From positions 1 to 64,000 of the forward strand of contig JASCIV010000027.1 in the NCBI GenBank assembly GCA_030374735.1: a DNA stretch of 64,000 bases. The letters run 5' to 3'. Below, piece by piece: positions 49,744 through 58,656 of the stretch (position 1 is its first letter; the number at the start of each line of letters is the position of its first letter). The position numbers and the translations under genes were made by a program. The DNA is from Gracilaria caudata (lineage: Eukaryota > Rhodophyta > Florideophyceae > Gracilariales > Gracilariaceae). The notes beneath the pieces were generated by a model. That model saw nothing but the letters and a program-made list of their open reading frames with translations, made no database searches and was not told where the DNA came from.

Positions 49744-51267
49744 TTATGGTGAATGAGCGGGTAGAACTTTGTAAGGATTGCAAATACCATTCACGTCGAG
49801 GACTTCCTTAACAGTACGCATAATGTCCACCGCAACGTCACCCTTCGAATATCCAATGGCCCCAGCCTTCATAACCCCAAGACCGTGTTCCGCACTAATG
49901 CTTCCTCCAACGCCAGAGACAAATTCGTAAACCCAAGGTTCTAAACACCGTTGTGCTGCATCCTTTTGGGCGCTGTCTTGAACGGCGACATTGAGGTGGA
50001 GGTTCTCGTCCCCAATGTGACCCCATCCACAAACTTGCACAGAGCTGAGGTCCTTTACACGCCCTCTAGCCACTTCAATCATCTCGTGAAAATGTGCAAG
50101 GGGCACACTGACGTCATACTTTAGCGTTGCAGCTGAGCCAGCCTTGAGAACCGCCTCTGGTAAACTTTCGCGCAATTCCCACAGTTCGTTGCTTTGTGTC
50201 TCGCTCTCTGCTATGACGCCGTCGGAAACGAGATCTTGTTCGAAGGCAGCCTCCAGAAATGCTTCCAGCTTTTCACGACTGTGTTCAGCATTACTTCCGG
50301 CACACTCAATTAGTACAAGAGAATGTTGAGGGTCGTTTGGTATGCTGAGAGGATCTGATACATGGGAAAGATGAGTGTCTGCCATATGTACGCTAGATGC
50401 ATCCATGAACTCAATCGCAGAAAGAACTTCGCCGAGGGATTGCTTCGCCAATCGTAGCAACGGTGGAACATGATCTGAATTGGTGACGTGCACAATCATG
50501 GTGTCAATGGAAGAACTCTTCATTGGACAGGCGATGGCCAGACGGGTTATGATCCCAAGAGTTCCTTCAGCACCGATCATAAGTTGTTTCACATCATATC
50601 CAGTGTTGTCTTTTCTAACGCGGGTCATGGCATCCAATACGCGACCATCTGGCAAGACAGCCTCCAGTCCGACGACGCTGGCGCGCAGTGGACCATATCT
50701 GACAAACCTGGAGCCTCCTGCATTTGTAGCGACGTTTCCTCCAATTTGACAGCTTCCCTTGGCACCTAGATCAAGAGGAACACGATACCCTGCAGCACCC
50801 ACGTAATTGTCGAGGGTTTCCAAGACAACACCAGCTTGGGTTGTGACAACGCCAGAGTTGTTGTCAAAATGCTCAATCTGATTCATTGCAGAGAGCGATA
50901 TTATAAGCTCATCGAAGACCGGAACACTTCCGCCTACAAGACCTGTATTACCACCTTGTGGTACGACCGCAATTTGATTCTCATTGCAGTATTGCATGAT
51001 TTGGGATACGTGCTCGGTGGTGGATGGCTTTAATGCAATACTGCTAGCGCCCTGAAAACGGTGCATCCAATCGACATTGTACGGTTGAAGATCGTCCTGA
51101 TTGGTGATTACCGCGGCTTCGCCTAGTATCTGACGGAAATGATTGATGTCTGAGGCGGAGATCTGTTTAAACCGGGTGTCTCTATTAATTGCTGGTTGCG
51201 CAAAAGATCTGGTGAAACAAAGGCGGTGTCTGCAGCGTCTGATTGGAAATGAGGCTCGCATCATCAT
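49744..51267 (-). CDS. D2HGDH: D-2-hydroxyglutarate dehydrogenase, mitochondrial
   Basis: A 507-residue FAD-linked oxidoreductase. A basic mitochondrial presequence (MMMRASFPIRRCRHRLCFTRSF) leads to the PCMH-type FAD-binding domain with V-P-Q-G-G-N-T-G-L-V-G-G-S-V-P, P-L-D-L-G-A-K-G-S-C-Q-I-G-G-N-V-A-T-N-A-G-G and G-A-E-G-T-L-G-I-I-T. The C-terminal domain has H-I-G-D-E-N-L-H-L-N and S-A-E-H-G-L-G. The wording of these motifs matches D2HGDH more closely than D-lactate dehydrogenase. It oxidises D-2-hydroxyglutarate to 2-oxoglutarate and passes electrons to the ETF system. The ATG is at 51267 (two more follow at once). Confidence 0.93.
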   Translation of the reverse strand: MMMRASFPIRRCRHRLCFTRSFAQPAINRDTRFKQISASDINHFRQILGEAAVITNQDDLQPYNVDWMHRFQGASSIALKPSTTEHVSQIMQYCNENQIAVVPQGGNTGLVGGSVPVFDELIISLSAMNQIEHFDNNSGVVTTQAGVVLETLDNYVGAAGYRVPLDLGAKGSCQIGGNVATNAGGSRFVRYGPLRASVVGLEAVLPDGRVLDAMTRVRKDNTGYDVKQLMIGAEGTLGIITRLAIACPMKSSSIDTMIVHVTNSDHVPPLLRLAKQSLGEVLSAIEFMDASSVHMADTHLSHVSDPLSIPNDPQHSLVLIECAGSNAEHSREKLEAFLEAAFEQDLVSDGVIAESETQSNELWELRESLPEAVLKAGSAATLKYDVSVPLAHFHEMIEVARGRVKDLSSVQVCGWGHIGDENLHLNVAVQDSAQKDAAQRCLEPWVYEFVSGVGGSISAEHGLGVMKAGAIGYSKGDVAVDIMRTVKEVLDVNGICNPYKVLPAHSP

Positions 51268-51464
51268 GAATGGGGGAGGGGATCCAGGTTACAGCAGGCC
51301 TTCGTACCGCAGCACTTCGCTTGGTTTTGGACTGTTGGATATCGAGGATATCCCCAAAGCTCGCACATGCAATACAATTACCCTCCCGGATCTGTTCCAA
51401 TAATCAATAGGATGCAGTATCTATAAATAAGTAAAAAAACAGAGTCCTGTTCAAGAATTCGTAG

Positions 51465-51537
51465 AGCATCGTGGCGCAGTGGTTAGCGTGCTGGGCCCAT
51501 AACCCAGCGGTCCTGGGATCGAAACCCAGCGATGCGA
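51465..51537 (+). tRNA. tRNA-Met (anticodon CAT), elongator type
   Basis: A full 73-nt cloverleaf: acceptor AGCATCG with CGATGCG, D-arm GCGC...GCGT, anticodon stem CTGGG/CCCAG around CCCATAA, variable CGGTC, T-arm CTGGG/CCCAG around ATCGAAA. The anticodon is CAT. There is no intron and no encoded CCA. The first base pair is A1-G72 in this alignment, a mismatch; starting one base later leaves only one base between acceptor and D-arm. A T9 run 15 bases downstream is a Pol III terminator. Confidence 0.9.
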
Positions 51538-51552
51538 GCAAGTAATTCGAAG

Positions 51553-51561
51553 TTTTTTTTT
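51553..51561 (+). terminator. Pol III terminator of tRNA-Met
   Basis: Nine consecutive T starting 16 bases after the tRNA discriminator base, as expected for RNA polymerase III termination. Confidence 0.75.
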
Positions 51562-51839
51562 CGTGGTTTGATGCTGAGCAATAGAACATTCTATGGAATG
51601 TGAACACTTTTTTTCTGTTGTACGAATGTCAGAACAGAACTCAAGCCCCAGGACGCATCGATCCGCGCTTGAAGGTCATGACCAACCTAAACTGGGAGAC
51701 TTGCGTGTTTGTACCGAGCTACTCATCTACTCTACTATGCTTTTATTATTTACTGCCTAGAGCCTTGGTTTAGAACTTCAAAGGGGGTGGTCGCGGCGTC
51801 GGAAAGGCCCCACATGTCTCTTCATGAGTCCATTTTCCT

Positions 51840-53173
51840 CTACCAGTAGCAGAACAAGTCTGACATTGCATCTTCGTCCTCGTCTTCGACACCAAAGTTT
51901 TCGTACTGCTGCTCTAGATGCGGATTGTTATGCTCTGCGGCAGTGTTGTTCAGCCACCAGCGCCAGCTCTCCATAACCGTGTCTCTCAACAATGTGTGGA
52001 ATGTAAACAGTCTCAGGTCAGAGCCCATGTACCCGAACGGGTTTTCAACTTCCACAGCCAGCATCTCAAGTGACATCAAAGAGTACGCAATTACCCAAAA
52101 AACAGGGATTGTCGAATAGCCCATTTGTTCTACAAGAGCCAAAGGTAGAGTTGTCAGATATGTCATGAGCAGTAACCGAAGATGAACCACATACGCAAAG
52201 CCCATGGGATTCAGATTGATTCGTTCTACCTCACTGTACGGTGTGTATAATCCGATAAGTTCAGAGTGCAATTTGAAGTACATCTTAGGGTGCACCTTCC
52301 CACAATACGTAAGCAGCATCTGACCTATTGTTTCTAGAACGAACAGAGGGCGAGAGGCTGAATCACGAATCCGTTGCATATCATCTTCCGTCAGGATCTT
52401 GTCCAAACCTTCCTCGTCTGCTCAATCAAGAAACATTTCAGTTCGCGTTAGCTCTCTTCATCATCACGCACGTTGTCGGCTTTCAATGCTTGCTTAGACG
52501 TACTGAACTCGCGGTCCTTTCGCACTTCCGCCGTCAGTGCATAAGGGAATGCGATGAGATGAGCCAAGATGCGAGCCCTATGTTCCTTGCTTACATCCTC
52601 ACGTGGGACAACATCCAAAAAGAAGTGGACAAAGCTTCTTACTCGAGTCTGAATCTGATAAAACGACTTCTGTCCAGAGACGTAATTCTTGTAACTCTGC
52701 TGCGTGCGAAACGACATCAGCAAAAACAGAATGAAACCGATATACGCGTGAGGCTGAGAGCCAAGTGCGAAGCGAGAACACCAAGCTCGACACGTACGGT
52801 TTTCATCTACTCCGACTCCAGCCATGCCTGAGAGAATAACGAGTATCGTGCCCAGTGCACAAACAACATAAAACGCGCTGCTGATCACTGGTCGTCCTTT
52901 GATCACCAACACTGTTCGACGCCAGTCGAACGCTGTTTTAGTTTTCGAGTATCATCATCAATTAGGAAAGTCAGTTCAACCGAAAGGAAACCAGTTTCAT
53001 GCTGAGATAAACTTACGATTGTATTCAATTTGGGCATTGCGCTTCAGTTTCATTCCAGGAGGTCCCAAAGTGGGCTTGTTTCTATTCTCTTCATCGACTG
53101 TAATCGTTACGTACGACTCATTAGGGGATTGTTCTTCTTCGGGAGGAACGGCTTCATAACTTTGACCATCCAT
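51840..53173 (-). CDS. Bestrophin-family anion channel (three exons)
   Basis: Exons 53173-53017, 52932-52504 and 52417-51840, separated by introns of 84 and 86 bp. Donors are GTAAGT and GTACGT; acceptors AACTAAAACAG and TTGAGCAG, with a CTAAC in the second. Both splices are phase 1, giving 387 residues. The joined protein reads E-Y-N-P-F-D-W-R-R-T-V-L-V-I-K-G-R-P across intron 1, the usual bestrophin entry to helix 1. Later come L-L-M-S-F-R-T-Q-Q-S-Y-K-N-Y and V-E-N-P-F-G-Y...S-D-L-R-L-F. Bestrophins are pentameric chloride or bicarbonate channels; some act in thylakoids. The N-terminus (MDGQSYEAVPPEEEQ) is acidic and not transit-like, so a non-plastid membrane is more likely. Confidence 0.83.
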
Positions 53174-54760
53174 GTTGACAGTGTGCCAGTTGGGACTTCC
53201 TTTCTTCGGCGTGAGGCAAAAGTACTGCTTCTCGCTGCGAGATCTACAGTTCTTGTGCAATTGAGGGTAAGCCTGTTGAGTAGGCGGGATTAGATGTTGT
53301 GTATGATGACAGCAAGGAGAACTAGTTATTGGCTTGCCAGGGCGCAAACGCTCCTCAATTTCATGTCCTCGTTGCAGACCGCTTAGAGCTCTAAAGTTAT
53401 CCTAGAGAGCGATATGAACACAATCCTCTGGGGAGTAAGGGCAATCGTGTATCCCGTTGTCCAGTAATTTTGATAAACTGAAGCGTTAAGATATGAAGGT
53501 TCAGGCGTAACCTATTCCGATGGAAGAGAGTGACCTAGTGATGACCCTGCGCCCCTGTGAAAGCAGTCAAACGGAGCTAACGCAAGCCGTTCCTGGTTTA
53601 AAAAATGTATGGGTTCGTCGTCTGGCGACGAATGAACAAACGCTTTGTCCCAGGCTGTAAATGTACCTTCGTACTTACCGTCGATACGGCAGACCTCTAT
53701 GATTAGCAAGTATCAGATTTTTTTTGTTCGGAACACGCTCCTTCAAGCCAGTAACAAGTCATAGTCCTTGAGCTTCTTGTTGGGCTATTGCATATTAAAT
53801 CAAAACGGTGTGCTATAGCAGGCCAGGAACTGGGACTATACCATGATGGCGACCTCATCTGTCGCTGCACGAGTAGAATGCTCATCAGATGGGCCATTGA
53901 ATTACTTGCAGGAAGAAAGCATGGGCGGCCCGAGCCAAGTTGGGAATCGAGCCAATATACACCGAATCCAGATCGCACGAGTAGCTAGATGTGAAATTTT
54001 GCAACCGTTCTGGAGCAGACCTATGTTGAGGAACAGAGTGTTCAAGCGGCTGAGGACCTGATGTTCGGAAAGTCACTAAGATGACATTCCCATCGCTGTC
54101 TGCTCGGATTTGCGTGGAATGTGGAACAGGCTTTATGGCTTGTCCAACGACCTATCCATCTATGCTTCTGGCGCACTTCCTCATTCCGATATTACGGTGA
54201 GGCTGACAAAGTGAAACATCGCCTCGCGAAAAGCCGGTATGATATGGGCGCACCACGGTGTTGCTGGACATGACAGTAACGCTCTGATTGATGAGTTTTT
54301 GTCGACGGAGATGCTCGTGCTGTGGTTCAAGATATCGCACTTTTCTACTCGTGATTCGTGCGTGTGATGGGGCGCAATTTCGCTGCAAGGTTGCAATGCT
54401 GCGAAACAAAGAACTCGTTAACTAAATACAGGGTATCGCGAATGTATCGATATCACGGTAGAAGGCCATGCTTGTAACAAGTCGGGGATGAAGAGTAATC
54501 CCCCGACGACGAATGGAGCAACGAATGAAAGTGTAACTGAAGGCTGTGGACACAAAAAGAAGGAATGCTTTATGCTTATCTATGCGAGAAAATGTACAGG
54601 AAACGCGTATTTCGCTCGTTATCCGCTGTCTCAAAACCGGTGTGAATGATATATCCGAAACACTTGAATCACGCCAAAGCAAACAGCAAAGAAACACAGG
54701 ATGCGATTTCACGTGGCAATTAAGCGCGGCGATATGTGCGACATAGTCCAGACATGAGCG
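53174..54760. other. Intergenic, 1.6 kb
   Basis: Between the bestrophin start and the sterol desaturase stop, both minus. It holds TACCTTCGTA at 53664-53673. Short minus-strand frames (53512-53709, 53703-53978) have no family match. Confidence 0.45.
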
Positions 54761-55624
54761 CTATGCATCCTTCCCGTAAACCTGTTTCTCGGTGAGAGTT
54801 GGTGCACCAGAGGTTTTCCATTGTTTGGGGTCACGGAAAGTACCGCACAGTTTGTCCCATAAGGTGGTGTATTGACCGTAATTAGATCTGAAGGTGGTGT
54901 GGTGAATAGTGTGATGTGCAGCTCCGTTGACGCCGGGAATTCCCCAGGTGACTCGATCATGAATGTTGATTGTCCACCATGAAACAATGACGAGTGAAAT
55001 GAGATGAACGGCTGATTGAAACGGTAACAAAAAGATGAAGATTTGGTATGCAATACCCTGAGAGTAACCGTCTAAAGGATGGAAAGCAAAGGCTGCAAAG
55101 GGAGTAGTGTTGATGAAGGAATGGTGTCGCTTGTGAATGTATTTGTAGATTCGTGGATGATGCAAACCTCTATGAACAAAATAGATGATACAATCACTAA
55201 AGGCAAGAAAGAGAAATGGAGAAATGACAAGATAGAAATAGCCATATTGCGAAGCATCGTAATACACTTTGCTATAGCCCAGCTGAACCATAACTTCAAC
55301 CGGCGTAGACAAGCCAGCCATTATGGCAAGCGAGGTTACACTTGTAGTAATCTCTCTCCTTATCTCGGTGGTTTGCAAATATCCCTTTGGAAGGTTATAA
55401 TCTCCAAAAAGACGCATGTACAAGAAATAATCCAACGACGCAAATATGAAGTACACAAGGAGTGAGCCTACATAAAGAAAGAACCAGGTAATGAAAACTC
55501 GACGCAGAAGAGTGAGAGGATACTGAGACGGAATGATATAGTCAAAGAGATGGTCATTGAGCGCATACACCATGGAATGCGCATTGATGTCCGATAGACG
55601 CGCCACAATACCCAAGGCTTCCAT
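54761..55624 (-). CDS. ERG3: Sterol C-5 desaturase (lathosterol oxidase)
   Basis: A 287-residue fatty-acid-hydroxylase-superfamily membrane enzyme. The eight-His di-iron site is present: H-R-G-L-H-H (151-156), H-K-R-H-H (164-168) and H-H-T-I-H-H (237-242), plus His182 (F-H-P-L-D-G) and His222. About four transmembrane helices are visible. ERG3/SC5D inserts the delta-5 double bond into delta-7 sterols in the ER, making 5,7-dienes. The Y-F-V-H-R-G and F-H-P-L-D-G wording is typical of SC5D rather than C-4 oxidase. Its product is the substrate of the enzyme encoded at 58657. ATG at 55624 is a true start. Confidence 0.9.
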   Translation of the reverse strand: MEALGIVARLSDINAHSMVYALNDHLFDYIIPSQYPLTLLRRVFITWFFLYVGSLLVYFIFASLDYFLYMRLFGDYNLPKGYLQTTEIRREITTSVTSLAIMAGLSTPVEVMVQLGYSKVYYDASQYGYFYLVISPFLFLAFSDCIIYFVHRGLHHPRIYKYIHKRHHSFINTTPFAAFAFHPLDGYSQGIAYQIFIFLLPFQSAVHLISLVIVSWWTINIHDRVTWGIPGVNGAAHHTIHHTTFRSNYGQYTTLWDKLCGTFRDPKQWKTSGAPTLTEKQVYGKDA

Positions 55625-56889
55625 CTCGAAGAGTGGCGGGTGGAGAGGGCGTACGGCAAGGATGGGGACTGGATGACGGATGCTCCCGCGACGCTAGTGC
55701 GCGAAGGCTTGAGGTCGCGAGGAGAGCGGGGACTAATCGGAGTCAGTGGAGTAGTTGGTGCACCCAGCGGCTGGCCGCGTGCGCAGCCACACCTCTGCCA
55801 TCAGCGATGATCGCTGATGGCAGTGATGGCAGTGATGGCAGTGAGTGGTTGCACGGAACACGCGCGTACCAGCATGGCGACTTGCTCGCGTTGAACCGCA
55901 ATTGGTCCAGCGGCGAATTAGTTACAAATTGAGCTGCGCTGTTGGTGACGTGGCACATGGTGGCGGCAAGCACTTCCGGGCGGAAGTGCGTGGTGGTGAA
56001 GGCGACGAAGGGCTGCCCTTGTACGACAGCGGCGACGATCTGTCACCTGCTTCACCCCACAGTCCGCATCGCGCGTGCGAAGCGCCATCCATCCCGCGCC
56101 AAGACGCTCTCCATCGCCTCCCTTGCGCATGCGACAGCGCGCACTGGCGCAATCTCCACCACGGCGCGATGGAAGCCACAGCGCCCAGATTTGCTATGCA
56201 CCAATCACAGCGCGCGGCCGTCACCCTGCAGACCCGCCGTCACGCGCCGCTCGCGCCGCGCAGCCTTCGGTTTCGGGCGCCGCGCGCGTGGATGGCGGGG
56301 ATAAACGGCCGCGCTGCGCGGGCGTAGAGGGCTGTCCTTGGCAGCCGCGAATTGACGGCGACGACATCATGTTGCGCCGCGTCCGTCGGCGAGCGGCTGC
56401 AAACGCCACACGGCGCAAACGGAGGCGCAACGAATGGCGTTACTTCGTACCTTCGTAGATGGCGATGTGAATGCAGCGTCGCGCCTGGACGAGTGCGGCT
56501 TGTCATCATCAAAAATTCAGCCGCCAGCGCGCGAAATATCTGCACGGCGTGCGCGTGTTTTGCGCGCGCGTGACAGTTGTGTCGCTTCGTGGAAATAACC
56601 TTCCGTTTCGTGTGCGTTTTTCGTTCGACGCTTCTTCCACAACCTGTAGCCCTTTTTTTTTGCGCCGCCTGTAATCTCTCGTTGACTGTCGTCGCGGTCC
56701 GCTCTCGCTTTCTGGCTCTGTTTGTTTGCCGCTGGTTTCGCTTCACGTTCTCGTTGAGAGAACTCCCCGTTTGTTGCTGTCGCCGCGTTCCGAGCGTTCT
56801 GTGTGCTGTGTGCTGTGCATTGCGTGTTCTCCCAGCCTCGCTGCGTGCTTCCCGTCGCTGTTCTTCGCAGTCGTACCCTTCGTTCTCCC
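55625..56889. promoter_or_regulatory. Divergent promoter region (sterol desaturase / F-box Yippee)
   Basis: 1.27 kb, very G+C-rich in its middle. It holds an inverted repeat with 9-bp tandem repeats (55795-55841) and a TACCTTCGTA motif (56448-56457). Long open frames here on both strands reflect base composition. Regulation is inferred from position. Confidence 0.42.
55795..55841. repeat. 14-bp inverted repeat plus three 9-bp tandem repeats
   Basis: CTGCCATCAGCGAT (55795-55808), one G, then its exact reverse complement (55810-55823). The last nine bases, TGATGGCAG, are then repeated twice more in direct orientation (to 55841). It lies about 170 bp upstream of the sterol desaturase ATG. Confidence 0.8.
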
Positions 56890-57927
56890 ATGCAAGACCG
56901 CCCTCAGACACATCCTTCAACTCTGTATCATTCTCCGCAGACACACGCCTCCTCTCTGCGCGACTTACCGGAGGATGTACAACAACAGTTAGTCGCATTA
57001 CTCAACCAAGCTGATCAAGCCCATCTCGCAACCTCCTGTCAGTACTTTCATCACCTCGTCACTCCCCTGCTCCGTCGTATTTTCCGCTGCGTCACCTGTC
57101 AAGCGCAGCTGTTCGAACCAAAGGAGCTTGCCTTGTATGACACTCAGCCGTCGTCGCCACGGAGTACCTTTGGGCCTTCTAGCACGCTCGCCAAACGAAC
57201 CTTCTTCCAACTCGTTGAACGAACCCCTACCAGAGATGTCTCCAAACTTGGAATGGTTCTCGATGACAGACGGGGCGCTGCCAACTTCCATGTGCTACGT
57301 CATTTGATGCAGACCGTTTATAAGGATGGTCGTTTTCCAGTACCGCAGCAATTGCAATGTGTACAGGCCTTGAGATGCGAATCATGTGGCGTGTTTGTTG
57401 GCTTTCGACACGATGATGGAGGTGCTGTTCGTGACTTTGTGCATCATGACTTTGTTGAATTGGTGGATGCAAAGGGCCGGCTCATGACGTTGAACGGCCA
57501 TTATCTACCACCACCGGAAGGAATTGTGAATTGTGCAAACCCGCAATGCCGCAACGTTTTGTTCGACCGCGATGATATGCTACCGTGGTCGCACGTGTTG
57601 GCCAGTTCCAGACTAACGGACATGAATGCGTATCTCGAGTGGGACCACTCTTGGGCTGGTGCATCCACAGCTGACCAGCCGGCGTTCTTCGTGAAGCGCT
57701 TGAGAGATGGAAGTGTGGACGTAAGAAACGTTCGAGCCGAACATCTTCGGCAGGGAAACATGGTGGTGGGCGATGTGCATTGCGCACATTGTGACTCGCA
57801 TGTGGGGTGGAAGTTGTTGTCAGAGGTTGCTGAAGGAGATATGCTGCACAATTACGACCAGATAGGACGTTTTGGAATCATCCGTGGCGCGGTGGCGCCT
57901 ACGGAACCACGAAACATGCACATTTGA
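56890..57927 (+). CDS. F-box protein with two Yippee-like zinc modules
   Basis: 345 residues from the ATG at 56890 (the frame runs upstream to 56803 only from a GTG). Residues about 24-62 are an F-box: L-R-D-L-P-E-D-V-Q-Q-Q-L-V...A-T-S-C-Q-Y-F-H-H-L-V. Two zinc modules of Yippee type follow. Module A has C67-x2-C70 and C163-x2-C166 (then G-V-F-V-G-F); module B has C215-x4-C220 and C298-x2-C301 (then D-S-H-V-G-W-K-L). The C-x-x-C...H-V-G-W ending is shared with Yippee and the cereblon CULT fold. An SCF substrate receptor that uses a Yippee fold to hold its target is inferred. I know of no standard name. Confidence 0.78.
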   Translation: MQDRPQTHPSTLYHSPQTHASSLRDLPEDVQQQLVALLNQADQAHLATSCQYFHHLVTPLLRRIFRCVTCQAQLFEPKELALYDTQPSSPRSTFGPSSTLAKRTFFQLVERTPTRDVSKLGMVLDDRRGAANFHVLRHLMQTVYKDGRFPVPQQLQCVQALRCESCGVFVGFRHDDGGAVRDFVHHDFVELVDAKGRLMTLNGHYLPPPEGIVNCANPQCRNVLFDRDDMLPWSHVLASSRLTDMNAYLEWDHSWAGASTADQPAFFVKRLRDGSVDVRNVRAEHLRQGNMVVGDVHCAHCDSHVGWKLLSEVAEGDMLHNYDQIGRFGIIRGAVAPTEPRNMHI

Positions 57928-58656
57928 ATGTGGAGCTTGTGGCTGGTTATAATATACACTTGTATAGCATCATGGACTTGTGCGCGTTGAGTTGTCCCCA
58001 TGATGGGTGCGTTTGAATTCCATGTTTGATGTTGTTCTCAGTTTTTGCGATGTTGCTGACTATCATTGTAGAACACAATGTGGCTGTTGTATAGGTATGG
58101 CGCTGGCTGTTTTTGTGGATGTGCTTTTTTCGACGTAAAGTAGCTCTGTTGCTCGACGCCATCGTGACAAGGGAGGCGGCCTTCATGCTGCCGTTGAACA
58201 GCGACCGGAAGGTTGCCTTCCCGTTGGCCTGGAGCGATGTCGTGACATGATTCCCACACCTTGTCGGCTCGTGTACTACACTGCATCTACTCGTGAGTTT
58301 TCATCGCTGTGTTCCCCAAGGCGAGCAGCTTCGGGAAACGTGCTCCGTTGAACTCGGCGCGAACCGTGAACAAATTCCGCGTGCGCGGCGCTGTTGCTCG
58401 ACATGGCATGGTCGTCATCACGCTGAGCGAGATGCACACGTGGACAATAATGATGCTGATGCAATCTCGATGACAGATGAGGTTTAGCCGCACAGCGCTG
58501 TGAACCGAGACGGGCATGGCGCCTGGCCACTTGGCCAGCACCGCCCGTGGCGGAGCATTCGAAAAGGAAGAAAGAGGTTAGACCTTGGCTACGTAGCTGC
58601 ATCCCGAACTCGCTCGCGCCGAATCTTCCCCGCATTCCCCGCTGCGCTCCATCCAC
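57928..58656. promoter_or_regulatory. Intergenic, upstream of 7-dehydrocholesterol reductase
   Basis: 729 bp between tandem genes. Long minus-strand frames here are shadows with repetitive His/Arg composition. No TATA box identified. Confidence 0.4.

Noticed and set aside
56240..56998. 252-codon minus-strand frame in the G+C-rich divergent region
   Set aside because: Arg/Thr/Ala-rich composition typical of open frames in G+C-rich non-coding DNA; overlaps the F-box/Yippee start.
58131..58170. Possible third copy of the SINE-like element (GCTTTTTTCGAC followed by similar bases)
   Set aside because: Only about 12 bases match well and no tail or flanking repeat is present; likely chance.
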